Below are positions 46,850-57,499 of a stretch of DNA of 64,000 nt, piece by piece. The stretch's first letter is position 1. Every line of letters starts with the position of its first letter. Origin of the DNA: Lycorma delicatula (Eukaryota; Arthropoda; Insecta; Hemiptera; Fulgoridae); contig NC_134464.1 of NCBI RefSeq assembly GCF_047948215.1, positions 31,743,020 to 31,807,019 on the forward strand. The letters are read 5' to 3'. The position numbers were made by a program, and so were the translations under genes. The notes under the pieces were generated by a model that worked only from the letters and a program-made list of their open reading frames with translations, had not been told where the DNA came from and searched no databases.

Positions 46850-47270
46850 TCTACAGAGATGAAAGGAATTTCCCTAGCATTTATCTGGACAGATCAAGGT
46901 AAACTGAGGGGAAAAAATAGAAATAAGACATCTGATTGTGTTTTATAGAATGTGACAATTTATGAAAATGAAACAATAGATAATAAGAAAGCCAGAAAGA
47001 AAATTAAAGACTTTTGAAATTTATTCCTAACAGGATTACTTTTTTGCTAAGTAATGTGTTCAAATTGAGAACACTTTTTAATATTTGCATTTCAAGTAAT
47101 CCATTGTTTAGTAGCTTAATTATGGAAGGAAGAATAGAAGACAAAAATTGCAAGGAAGAAAAAACAAAATTAAGGATCTAGGTTGTGTGTAGTAAATCTC
47201 TTTAAGATTAAAATATTAACAAAAAGAGAAGGAATTAAAGACTTGCATCCAATTAATCAAATATCTCCTG
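46850..47270 (+). pseudogene. LINE C-terminal remnant
   Basis: Around 46975 a RKPERKLKTFEIYS block and around 47115 SLIMEGRIEDKNCKEE match the post-RT region (KKRLEAFEM..., LILEGQVEGKNCVGRP) of the young LINE. Near 47250 ASNQSN matches its end. Stops throughout; an older copy of that family. Confidence 0.6.
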
Positions 47271-47517
47271 ATATAAAACATTCATTTTAATTTATGAAAA
47301 AAGTTTATGACATACGAAAAAACTTTAGTAAAGAATGTTTAATAAATAATTTTTAACATTAACATTTAAAAATATTTTACAAATATATTTTTTAATTATT
47401 GTTTTTCCCCAGCTTCTTTTCAGGGGGGGGGGGCTTAGGCAGGATTTTTACAACTTGTATCCTTTCTGATTCCAATCTGTTAGAGTTACTGTGATATGAA
47501 ATTTAGGAACATGTGAA

Positions 47518-47592
47518 AAATGCCATGACTGACTGTGATTCAAACCTCAAACTTCCAGATGAAAGACAGATGCTACCACTCCACCAAACAGG
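47518..47592 (-). mobile_element. tRNA-derived SINE family B, copy 5
   Basis: On the minus strand 'gtggagtggtagcatctgtc' precedes a box-B-like 'ggtttgaatcac' and 'catggcattttt'. The order matches the other family-B copies. Confidence 0.55.
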
Positions 47593-47599
47593 TTTGCAA

Positions 47600-48663
47600 A
47601 ATATTTCTTTATAATATCTAACATAAATAAATTTAGATTACACGTATTATGAACATAAAATTGGGATCTCATATATGAACCTATGTTTTTCAGTACGTGT
47701 AAATAAATGTAGCATTGCTGGGGGTGTATGATCAAGAGAAAAATAAACAAAGGGCCTACGTAATGCACTTTACTGGCTTAGTATTACAATTGAAAATAAA
47801 CACTTGAAATAATTCAATATGTAATATTCAAGTAGCAGCAAGGTTATAGTTAAAACCACTTGCTTCAAATCTAGTCAAGTGGCATACAGTGAATAAGTTT
47901 GTATTATTTATGGTTAAAATATAAATAAATAATTTCTTTGAAAGGAAAATATGATTAGCTAGCAAATGAAAATTAAAATAAAAAATAATAATAAAAATTT
48001 GTTTAATTTAACAATTGACAATAAAAGCTTTATATATAAAAAGTAATATTTAAAAAAAAAGAAATTCTGTTGTTTTACTATACTTATTACAAGTTCCAGT
48101 TTGCGGTGCTGATGGTTGAAGTAGCATAATTTTATATTATTTTTTTCTAATATGTATTTAGAGCTAGTAATAAAGAAATCTGATGGGAAGACGTAATTAT
48201 GTTTGGCTGTGACATTCTAGAAAGTATAAATAGCTGTATGATACAATCTTTTCTTGTTAAAAGATTCAAGGAAGATCATAAATATTTATGTATATAAGAA
48301 ATTTATTTACAGATAATGTAAGACGGAGGATAATTTTTCATTAGGGTACCAGTAGAATTTGTACTAAACCATTGTGTATTTTTGTTTAATGTGTACAACT
48401 ATTCAAATAATTTTCAATTAATGCATTACAATTTGGTATTATATTTTGTATTGATTTTAATTTTTTTATTATCTTTGCATTCATGTATTATTTAATCTTT
48501 TAACATTAATTTTTCCCAATTTTTCTATGATTAAGCAGAAGGGATTTAGTGGAATTTTTATGGGCAGACATCCTTTATAATGCTTAATTATTTCAGGAAA
48601 TGAAGTATGAAAATTTGTAATGTATGAAATCTTTTGAATGAAAATAATTACCGCCTATATCCT

Positions 48664-48706
<43 letters not shown>

Positions 48707-49060
48707 TTTTTTAATATAATTGTTATTTTTATGTTACAACACCTCCCGTTTTATTTATTTATTAATTCAGTATTTAATAATGTTTTTTGATTAAGATTTT
48801 CTGATGATTTTCCTTGTTTTTCAAGGCAAATACTGGAGGAATTTTATGATAACCATGGAATATCACACCTACCCATTCCTGATATGATACATGTAATGTG
48901 TAATTGCATATTAAGCTAATAAAATATTTATATATCTACAGTATAAATAATAGTTATTTACACAGTTATTTACCAATCTTAAAGTAGTCTGTAAGTCTAC
49001 TGACTTGACCTTTGTTGTTAATACCAACAAAAATTAAATGAATTAGAAAAATATTTAAAT
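47600..49060. other. AT-rich intron sequence
   Basis: It contains a (TA)n run at 48667-48702. Nothing coding was recognised before the Rap1GAP exon. Confidence 0.5.
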
Positions 49061-49067
49061 CACTCAC

Positions 49068-49256
49068 CTAAATTGATCTCTGCCATTGAGTATTTCTTGT
49101 TTAATACTTAATATAACTGGACCTAAATCTTCATCATTTGTGAAGTAATTCCAATGCTCTGTTCCATAGAAATACTTTTCATAAGTTTCTTGTTCAACTG
49201 AAGTTAACTCGAACCCTTGGTTTTTTTCCCATTGTTCTTCAATAACAGTCTTCTTT
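49068..49256 (-). CDS. Rapgap1: Rap1GAP-like exon ([10 protein letters not shown] region)
   Basis: This 189-nt exon starts with the last base of an Arg codon, then encodes 62 residues: [62 protein letters not shown], and ends with two bases of the next Arg. The acceptor is tttttag/AAAG and the donor TTTAG/gtgagtg on the minus strand. The Y-x-K-x-F-x-G-x-EH-x-NY...LGPV-x-LSIK pattern is the dimerisation-side block that precedes the GAP core in Rap1GAP proteins. It joins the exon at 49746-49536 through a split AGA codon, and the exon at 6722-6542 through a split AGG codon. There are no stops and the splice sites fit well. Confidence 0.93.
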
Positions 49257-49535
49257 CTAAAAATCCATCAAATACATTTAATTTAAATTATTTACTTTTT
49301 TATCGATTACATTTGAAAAAAACGATTGTTAATAAATAACTATATTTTACTTACATTTAATGCAACTATTTATATTTGGAAATTGCTATTCAAAATAATT
49401 TTAGAAAAAATTAAAAAATTATTATTAAAACTAAAATCTTTTATTATTACTAAAAATAACCGACTAGTAATTTTTTATATATTGTAAGGAAATACACATA
49501 AAATTGATAGAAACTAAAGTAATTAAAAATTTTAC

Positions 49536-49746
49536 CTTGGTTCTTCTTCTTCTTCTTCTTCCTCAGCATCTTCAAGAAGTGGATCTCTAGTTGGTTCTTC
49601 AGCAACATCATCTTCCTGACCTTCTTCATCTCTTTCACTTTCTGATTCATCCCAGATGGTATCCGAAGTGATCTTTTGCCGTGAGCATTCAATCCAGTAT
49701 CCGGGTGTTGGGATGAGGTTGTGGGGAAATTCTTCACAGAACTCAT
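49536..49746 (-). CDS. Rapgap1: Rap1GAP-like exon with GYWIE motif and acidic tail
   Basis: This 211-nt exon starts with two bases of a codon (xAT, plausibly Asp) and encodes 69 residues: EFCEEFPHNLIPTPGYWIEC, SRQKITSDTIWDESESERDE, EGQEDDVAEEPTRDPLLEDA, then eight Glu and Pro. The acceptor is ttag/ATGAG and the donor CCAAG/gtaaaa on the minus strand. FP...P-GYWIE is a hallmark of the segment before the GAP region in Rap1GAP proteins, which argues for Rap1GAP rather than GARNL3 or SIPA1. The acidic run is encoded by a GAA repeat that may vary in length. The preceding exon, expected to hold the N-terminus, was not found to the right as far as 64 kb. Confidence 0.9.
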
Positions 49747-49749
49747 CTA

Positions 49750-50395
49750 AATTAACCGAAAAATAAAATTATAATAATTTTGGCAAAATATAATTAGTAG
49801 AATATATCAGTTTGGACTTATTCAGTAATCCAAATTAATAATTAAAAATTACTATGTTATTAATACTATTATTATTATTCATTAATTTATTATAGTTATT
49901 TAATTAACATTTGATTACTAAGTTATGACCTTCTAAGCTTAAAACTAATTGTTTGCTGAGCTTTGGCCTTGATACTGCATGTTGTGAAGTATCGTACTCT
50001 ATTTGCTGCTTATCCCAGGGCGGGTATATGTTGGTAATAGAGCATGTGACAATTTTAGCTAGGTAGAAGTGACATATTGTTGATTAATGACTTTGTGCTG
50101 TGCTCTTTAAAGTATGATACAAAACTTGTTTTCCCCCAGAAATTACAAAACTGGTTAAGAACAGGAACATGCTTACTTAAAAAAAACAACCTCACTACCC
50201 ATCCCATAATTAAATTTAGTGAACTTACCATCAATTATTTAGATTTCCACTACAGGATTTCACAATCTACATCAGTGCTTTTAACATTATTCTAATATTA
50301 TCAGAGACTTCAAAATATCCTGTTAATTACCGAATTATGACTAATATTTGTAAAGACAGGCGACATGACTAAATTTCTTTGGAATTATCATTCTA
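49750..50395. other. AT-rich intron sequence
   Basis: Intron upstream of the first recognised Rap1GAP exon. No further exon was recognised. Confidence 0.5.
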
Positions 50396-50397
50396 GA

Positions 50398-51215
50398 TAC
50401 AAAAACCTCTGAATAAACCAAACTACTAAAAATACACGGCTATTCGAATTATGAAAATTTGGATTATTGAGGGTTCAAGTTTTGGAAGTTGAAATAAGTG
50501 CTGAAACTCTTTCTTTTAGTACACAAACGATGCTTTTATTTCCTACTGTATTGATATTTACATTCTAAAAATGGAGTTTATTATTATTTTTTTAAAAATT
50601 CAATGATTTTTGTCTTTTTCATTGAATTTAGTGATTATTCTACCGCGTCTTTTCATATTTGGGCCAATAAAAGTACTTCATGCGGTGGTATGTTGTTCTT
50701 TGTTGCACATTGAATACAAGTGTTAAAATATATTACTGCTTCTTCATGCTTTACGCTCTTCGCTCTACTTCAATTTCATCATAATTTTCAACATTTTCAT
50801 CTAACCCTTGTTGTACTGCTTCAATAATATTATTATTGGTGATTATATTATCTTCTTTAGTGATTCTTGGTTTAAGGTTAACAGTTCTAGTCATTTCTAC
50901 CATGCTTTCTGTTTGTTTACTTAGACTAGTGCTTACATTTTCATCATTTTTAATCACAGAAGGTAAATGTTTCTAACAGATTCTACAGAGGGAGTAATTT
51001 GTTACTTTACTGTGCTAAAAATAAACATGAGTTTATTTTTAGCAAAAATTAGTCAAAAAGTCAATGTAAAGAGGGATGTAAATTAAACTTTAAAACTTCT
51101 TGTGAATTTGCAAAATACCAAATATTTTTTTTGTGCATTTTCTTGTTTTTAGTTTGGATTACCCAGTATTGTGGATTACCTGGGGTTCAGATTATTCAGG
51201 GGCTTCTGAATATGC
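50398..51215 (-). mobile_element. Possible pogo/Tigger-like remnant
   Basis: The two edges carry similar inverted words: 'cctctgaataaaccaaac' at about 50406 and, as its complement on the right, 'cccctgaataatctgaaccc' at about 51190. An open minus-strand stretch (50957-50751) encodes an acidic segment ending NVENYDEIEVERRA. This resembles the acidic C-terminal end of CENP-B-like transposases only in character. No DDE motif was found. Confidence 0.3.
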
Positions 51216-52255
51216 ATTCTTCATAGCAACTGACTGATAAATATATGGATCATAAATCACTAGGTCCAGCATTCTTAGCAAGAACTCTTACAATCACACA
51301 TATAGGCTGCCAGAACAACAAGTGCCAATGGATACTTGCCAGCATCCAGCTTCCAGCTTCCAAGCTAAAAGCACCCACCAACCTACTGAACTATGAAACC
51401 AACAAAAGTATGATTGCTTATTGAAAGTAAAATTCAATGACAGCTAACAACTTGTCCGTCTTGTTTACGAGTCACTATACTCTGGTCAACACATGTTCTA
51501 ATATCTATGACCAGTGTTCTAGCCTTATTCTAATTTAAAACAATTTGAAAGTAAACCAGACATGACAGAACAATTTATAACTGTTATATCTCATCAATGA
51601 ATGTGTTAATCACTGAACTGCTAAATAATATATATATATAGAAATATTGTTCTTAATGATATAAAGTACTGTTATTAATCAGTATTCAAACAAAACAGTG
51701 TTAATCAGTATGGTTTCTCAGTAAGCAGATCCTAGGTCTAGTTCCCTGCAAGGATTTGATTTTTTTCACCTATTATCGCATTTATTTTATATCTTTTGAT
51801 AAAATATATACATAAGAGCTAGTTGAAGATAATAATATTTAAAAAGAAACCATAATTTAAAATATAATTATTCAAAGTTACAATTTTTTTTAGAAAAGAA
51901 AATTTTTTGCTACAGAGAAAATAAAGTAATTTTATTAACAGAAATTTTTAAATAAAAAAATCACGTGTTTTTTATATTTAGTATTTATTTATGGGACATT
52001 GAACATTTCATTAAGAAATATATATATATTTTTTATTACACACTGCTCACTTCTTTTTACTGATGGTGATTTTTATAATCTTATTACATGCACATAAAGC
52101 TAAAAAGTAAAACTTATTTCATTGATGGATAAAATACCTCAAATATTCTGTTATAAAATAATGACTATAGTAAAAATAACAGACTTAAATATAAAATTAA
52201 AGATAAATCATAATGGTCCTTTAATTTTATGAAAGATGATTGTTATATGAATTAC
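51215..52255. other. Unrecognised sequence
   Basis: A slightly GC-richer part at 51240-51420 shows a short repeated 'ccagcttccagcttcc' word. No exon or element was recognised. Confidence 0.45.
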
Positions 52256-52260
52256 AAGCT

Positions 52261-52440
52261 ATAAATATTAAAACATTGTAACCATATGTAATACTAAGTT
52301 AATAAATATTAAAACATCGTCACCATATGTAATACGTCACCGTATTACATATGTAATACGGTGACGTATTACATATGGTGCATTAAGCGACTAATGCTAG
52401 CAAGCATTAAGCGACTTAATGCTAAGCATATTAAGTCCAC
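52261..52440. repeat. Perfect 60-bp palindrome with flanking direct repeats
   Basis: The whole of 52321-52380 equals its own reverse complement, with no spacer. It begins 'caccatatgtaatacgtcac' and is centred in 'cgtattacatatgtaatacg', itself a 20-bp palindrome. A related unit with 'taaatattaaaacat' and 'accatatgtaata' occurs twice upstream (52262 and 52303, 41 bp apart). Downstream, 'cattaagcgact(t)aatgct' occurs twice (about 52381 and 52404), each near-palindromic. Confidence 0.97.
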
Positions 52441-52759
52441 AATAAAACTCTTTTTATTTATTTCAATATATTCATAAATTATATTTTTTAATACATGGCT
52501 TAATTATAATAAGAAAAGTACATTTTTTAAAAAGCAATATACTTTTACTTTTAGTTTTAAGAAATACTTTTTAAACTTTTTTTTTTTTAAAAAAAAAGTT
52601 AATGAAATGCAAAAGAAAGTTTATCTAACTTTTTTCATCATTTTCTTTCTTATACCTGAAAGAAATATTTTTGATATTTAGGAAGTAAAATTATGAAGGT
52701 TAGATGAAGTAAAATTAAAATCAAACTGACAAGCAGAAATTGTTAGAAAAGGTGTTCAT

Positions 52760-53150
52760 GTGAATTGTAGCATTTTATGACAATGGAACATGGACAATCA
52801 GAAAAGCAGAAAGGAAAGTACTAAGTCTTTGAAATGCTATTTTATAAAAGGATTTCAAAAATTATGTGGATCAATGAAATGAAGAGGTTTTAAGATAAAT
52901 AGTAGAGGATAAAACTTTCCGGCAGAATCTTGTAAAAGAATGAACTGTTGCTGAGTTATATATTGAGACAAATGTGTAAAATTCATTTGGTGATAGAGTG
53001 ATGTATAGAAGGTAAAAATTGTAGAGGAAAAGAAGGATTACAATTATCAATTAGAATATTAGATGTAGTAATTATGTTAAGGTTAAAAGTTTAGATAGAA
53101 TAGAAAGAAGTGAAGAATAGCATCAAACCAGGCAAATGACTGATGATTTA
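52760..53150 (+). pseudogene. LINE 3' remnant with terminus
   Basis: Blocks LYDNGTWTIRKAERK, EEVLR, and the end 'catcaaaccaggcaaatgac' match the 3' part of the LINE at 55.8-56.24 kb ('catcaaaccagtcaaatgac'). The intervening frame is full of stops. It is an older, same-family copy. Confidence 0.7.
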
Positions 53151-53154
53151 AAAG

Positions 53155-53740
53155 AAAAAATGAAATTAAAATTAAGTTTACATTTCGTATATGGTCAATT
53201 TGATCAATATGGTTTAAGTGTCTTTTTCATTTAGTACTACACTAAATTCCTGGATAATGTATAATTTGGTCATCATTTATCCCATCAACAAAACTATTAC
53301 ACTAGAAAGAGTAACAATAACTAAACTTACTGTAATAAAGCTAATAAATAAATCTTATGTCTTATGAAGTAAATATCTTTTATCTCATGATAATTAAAAT
53401 GTTTATTTATTTATTAATTTTCACAACACGCTGAACCCAATTACTGTTGCCTTATGTTTTTCTTTTTATAATTAGAGATGAACTGTTACAGACATAAGAA
53501 AAAAGCTGACAACTCAATTGTAGGACTACAACTGTGGGTTGTTTCTGATGCATAGCTTACACACAAAACTTAATTTAAAATTTTATTAAAATATAATATT
53601 TTTTCATTTATTTCATTCAATGATTCTAACTAAAGCGCACGGATATACCGTACTTAATTTTTACAGGTGTGGTGTTACTAGCGGCAATGATCGGCACTAA
53701 CTAAACTAATGTAATTTCACAACCTACATAGAATAAATTT
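53155..53740. other. AT-rich sequence, nothing recognised
   Basis: No coding or repeat signal seen. Confidence 0.5.
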
Positions 53741-53744
53741 TGCT

Positions 53745-54372
53745 TATACAGACAGAAGCTGGTGTAGCCACGAGGCATAACACACTAGGTATCAAGTCAA
53801 CAGGGCAATCGAGTTCGAGATGCAGCCAGACCGAGTTACTATTTTACATTTTAAATATTTTTCAATCATTTAATTCGTTCACCTGTAACATCATAACATA
53901 GCAGACTACACAGCATTTTTTGAGGTGGGGGTGCGATTTTGAAAAATTTTTTTTTACAAATATTGTTTTTTTAATTGTTAACAAATGTGTCTAAGAAAAA
54001 TATGACCTTAATTAATAAAAATCTTGAGATCTTGTTCTACAGCTCACCCCCTTTTACCTTTTAAGTTGAAAATTTAATGGCACCAATGCCCCATATACAG
54101 AAGTAAACTGACCAAGTTTGATCAAAATCGGTCCAGTAGTTCTGGATATAAGATGATTTAGAGGCCAACACCAAAAACACACACACACACATACATACAA
54201 ACATTAACATCTGGAAAATTTCCATCTGGTCTTTTGGGTTCCTTAGGTGTCAAAACGTCAAGATTCAGTGAAAACCGCAAATCCTCAAATTGGACTGATT
54301 ACAATACTTTACCTTCTAGAGCTCTATAGCCCTGCTATAGTACTATCTAGACAGGAAAGTAAAAAAAAAAAC
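53745..54372 (-). repeat. Repeat R2, copy 2
   Basis: Reverse-complement counterpart of 63412-64000 over nearly its whole length, including the head with 'ggcaatcgagttcgaga' and 'cagaccgagttac', the 'gtgcgattttg' block, a (CA)n run, and the 'ctttcc' hairpin end. The head's 'gagttcgagatgc' resembles a polymerase III box B, so a SINE-like origin is possible. Confidence 0.8.
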
Positions 54373-54621
54373 AGGAGAGATTTCTTTAAAAAATCGAAAG
54401 ATTTTTAATAGTATCAAACAATGGTTAAAGTTTTTAAGAGATGATGATAATAATAATAGTAATAACAATAATACTAATAATAAAAAATAGTAGTTAAAAA
54501 GGAATTATTAATGATATTTCTTTGTAGTATGAAGATTATGGCAGCAATGTTAAGTTGATGAAAAACAAAGTAATCCTAGGTGTTAAAAATATTAAGTAAA
54601 TTTTAGCTTAAAGTTTTTAAT

Positions 54622-56243
54622 TTAACTAGTCATGCATCAAAAATCTTAACTAGAATTCTATACAGAAGAATTGAGAGGAGAGTGGAGGAAGTGTTAGGAG
54701 AAGACCAATTTGGTTTCAGGAAAGGTATAGGGACAAGGGAAGCAATTTTAGGCCTCAGATTAATAGTAGAAGGAAGATTAAAGAAAAACAAACCAACATA
54801 CTTGGCGTTTATAGACCTAGAAAAGGCATTCGATAACGTAGACTGGAATAAAATGCTCAGCATTTAAAAAAAATTAGGCTTCAAATACAGAGATAGAAGA
54901 ACAATTGCTAACATGTACAGGAACCAAACAGCAACAGTAACAATTGAAGAACATAAGAAAGAAGCCGTAATAAGAAAGGGAGTCCGACAAGGATGTTCCC
55001 TGTCCCCATTACTTTTTAATATTTACATGGAACTAGCAGTTAATGATGTTAAAGAACAATTTAGATTCGGAGTAACAATACAAGGTGAAAAGATAAAGAT
55101 GCTACGATTTGCTGATGATATAGTAATTCTAGCCGAGAGTAAAAAGGATTTAGAAGAAACAATGAACGGCATAGATGAAGTCCTACGCAAGAACTATCGC
55201 ATGAAAATAAACAAGAACAAAACAAAAGTAATGAAATGTAGTAGAAATAACAAAGATGGACCACTGAATGTGAAAATAGGAGGAGAAAAGATTATGGAGG
55301 TAGAAGAATTTTGTTATTTGGGAAGTAGAATTACTAAAGATGGATGAAGCAGGAGTGATATAAAATGCCGAATAGCACAAGCTAAACGAGCCTTCAGTAA
55401 GAAATATAATTTGTTTACATCAAAAATTAATTTAAATGTCAGGAAAAGATTTTTGAAAGTGTATGTTTGGAGTGTCGCTTTATATGGATTTTATAAGGAT
55501 TTATAAGGATTTATAAGGATTTAGAAGAAACAATGAACGGCATAGATGAAGTCCTACGCAAGAACTATCGCATGAAAATAAACAAGAACAAAACAAAAGT
55601 AATGAAATGTAGTAGAAATAACAAAGATGGACCACTGAATGTGAAAATAGGAGGAGAAAAGATTATGGAGGTAGAAGAATTTTGTTATTTGGGAAGTAGA
55701 ATTACTAAAGATGGACGAAGCAGGAGCGATATAAAATGTCGAATAGCACAAGCTAAACGAGCCTTCAGTAAGAAATATAATTTGTTTACATCAAAAATTA
55801 ATTTAAATGTCAGGAAAAGATTTTTGAAAGTGTATGTTTGGAGTGTCGCTTTATATGGAAGTGAAACTTGGACGATCGGAGTATCTGAGAAGAAAAGATT
55901 AGAAGCTTTTGAAATGCGGTGCTATAGGAGAATGTTAAAAATCAGATGGGTGGATAAAGTGACAAATGAAGAGGTATTGCGGCAAATAGATGAAGAAAGA
56001 AGCATTTGGAAAAATATAGTTAAAAGAAGAGACAGACTTATAGGCCACATACTAAGGCATCCTGGAATAGTCGCTTTAATATTGGAAGGACAGGTAGAAG
56101 GGAAAAATTGTGTAGGCAGGCCACGTTTGGAATATGTAAAACAAATTGTTGGGGATGTAGGATATAGAGGGTATACTGAAATGAAACGACTAGCACTAGA
56201 TAGGGAATCTTGGAGAGCTGCATCAAACCAGTCAAATGACTGA
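54622..56243 (+). pseudogene. LINE reverse transcriptase, broken by stops and a duplication
   Basis: The protein would copy element RNA at the genomic target. Visible RT motifs are EDQFGFRKGIGTREAI, FIDLEKAFDNVDW (first catalytic Asp), KGVRQGCSLSPLLFNIYM, and FADD at 55108-55119 with IVILAES (the YADD-type active site). Then comes the MKINKNKTKVM block and EEFCYLGSRI. The distal part has LYGSETWTIGVSEKKRLEAF, EMRCYRRMLKIRWVDKV and LILEGQVEGKNCVGRPRL, ending AASNQSND stop. Damage is light: a TAA at 54865-54867, a TGA at 55345-55347 in the first copy of the duplicated segment, and a frame change caused by the 371-bp duplication. The second duplicate copy has CGA (Arg) where the first has TGA. 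Confidence 0.92.
55146..55860 (+). repeat. 371-bp tandem duplication with a 10-mer triplet at the join
   Basis: The DNA from 55146 to about 55487 repeats from 55517 to about 55858 with roughly three differences, all C/T changes near 55347-55371. At the junction 55491-55520 the 10-mer 'ttataaggat' occurs three times exactly. The 5' edge is the 'aggatttagaag' word common to both copies. Confidence 0.95.
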
Positions 56244-56269
56244 AGACAAAAAAAAAAAAAAAAAAAACA

Positions 56270-56850
56270 TTTGGAAATTAAAAGGGCCATTAAAATATTT
56301 TTATCACTAATAAATAGTTCAGTCAATATTAATTTTATCAGATTTTTTTTTTATTATATAAAATAGCAAGCTTTTTATTGTGAACAAAATGATACCTCAT
56401 TTGTCCATATCGTTAGATAGATGGTAGTGATGTGGCTGAAATTGTTTTAGTGGGTAAACAGAAAATTATCAGATTGCATAATTTGGATAGCCCTTTTCTT
56501 TTGTTTTGATGTCTTTCTGATGTTTTTTGGTCAACAGGTTTTCGAGTTATGGGGCAAAAACTGTTTAGATATAATGTTGAATATCCTTTACCCCTAAATC
56601 TTTGACTTAAAACTTAGTAATTATATATAATGTAATAAATAATTTCATCATACAGTTAAACAAGGAGTGAAACATTTAAAACAGCGAAAACTAACACACC
56701 ACATTTTTTAATTTTTTCCAAAATTTAATAGGAATTAATAATTTATAATATTATAAATAATATTTTATATTATATTATAAATATTTAATATTTATTAATT
56801 TATTATCGCACCGGATTTATTAATCAAAGTAAACGTCAACACACATATAT
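56270..56850. other. AT-rich sequence, nothing recognised
   Basis: No coding or repeat signal seen. Confidence 0.5.
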
Positions 56851-56864
56851 ACATTTTCCGAAAG

Positions 56865-57005
56865 TTTGTATGGTTTTTTTAGTTTCTCGGACTCAGGGGG
56901 TTGTAAAACTCCGACATTCGTAAAAAAATCAAATATCAAAATTTTGGACAGATCTATTTACTTCCCTTTGTAGCTGTAGGTGCTACAAAGCCTTGCAGAC
57001 CGAGG
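56865..57005 (+). repeat. Short repeat R6, copy 1
   Basis: Shares 'tctcggactcaggggg' / 'tctcaggggtcgtgaaac', 'atcaaaattttggac' and 'gatctatttactt' with 58310-58450. It ends in a 'cttccctttgtagc...gctacaaag' dyad. Confidence 0.55.
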
Positions 57006-57113
57006 TTCTAATTGATTTGTAAAAGATGTTTTGATAAGATTAATTGGAACTTATTAAAGTACAATTTTGAGGTAGACATTCCGAAGTACCTATTTATAAA
57101 AAAGTATTTTCTA

Positions 57114-57355
57114 ACCCACCGGGTTGGTCTAGCGGTGAACTCGTCATCGCAAATCAGCTGATTTCGTAGTCAAGAGTTCTAAGGATCAAATCCTAGTAAA
57201 GGCATTACTTTTTTACGGATTTGAATACTAGTTCATGGATACCGGTGTTCTTTGGTAGTTGAGTTTCAATTAATCAAACTACTCAGTAATGGTCGATTTT
57301 AGTCTGTTCCAGACTGTATTTTTATCGGTACATTTGCCTGTATAACACACTCAGA
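57114..57355 (+). mobile_element. tRNA-derived SINE family A, copy 4
   Basis: The only plus-strand family-A copy. The head gives a perfect box A, TGGTCTAGCGG (57125-57135), and a good box B, GGATCAAATCC (57183-57193). The body continues 'acggatttgaatactag', 'ataccggtgttctttgg' and 'ggtcgattttagtctg'. The 3' part is diverged after about 57330. Confidence 0.9.
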
Positions 57356-57499
57356 CCTGGCTGTGGTTGGAAAACTAGTTGGAGAAAAAAAAAACAAAGA
57401 GTTATTTTCTACGATAGATATTTTGAGTGTATAAAATCAAATTTAAATGAAACACAAATGATTGTGTAATTTTAATCTGCTCATTTTTGTTTATTGACT

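Larger units (their letters stand above)
6723..49067 (-). other. Rapgap1: Long Rap1GAP intron (about 42.3 kb)
   Basis: The two flanking exons join in matched phase (AG plus G), with a gtgag donor at 49067-49063 and a cag acceptor at 6725-6723. Everything between them is intron by this model. It contains most of the transposons listed here. An unseen short exon inside cannot be excluded, but it would have to keep the phase. Confidence 0.75.
54622..56268 (+). mobile_element. 5'-truncated non-LTR retrotransposon with poly-A tail
   Basis: It begins inside the reverse transcriptase (LTSHASKILTRIL) and ends in a 3' terminus 'gtcaaatgactgaagac' followed by about 20 As. The endonuclease domain is missing, so this is a typical 5'-truncated LINE insertion. 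No clear target-site duplication was seen. It carries an internal 371-bp tandem duplication. Older copies of the same family lie at 10.7, 12.2, 25.9, 28.8, 46.9 and 52.8 kb. It may belong to the RTE-like insect endonuclease-reverse transcriptase group. Confidence 0.9.

Noticed and set aside
49450..49746. Alternative minus-strand frame starting at an ATG-like codon
   Set aside because: It is out of frame with the conserved GYWIE exon and runs past the splice donor at 49536.
53745..54372. Helitron identification for repeat R2
   Set aside because: A terminal hairpin is present but I could not confirm the 5' TC, 3' CTRR or A-T insertion site.
55183..56326. Minus-strand frames across the LINE
   Set aside because: They mirror the reverse-transcriptase reading frame and carry no motif of their own.
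57114..57200. A functional tRNA gene
   Set aside because: The polymerase III boxes are good, but the acceptor and anticodon stems do not pair and the sequence continues into the SINE body shared by four other copies.
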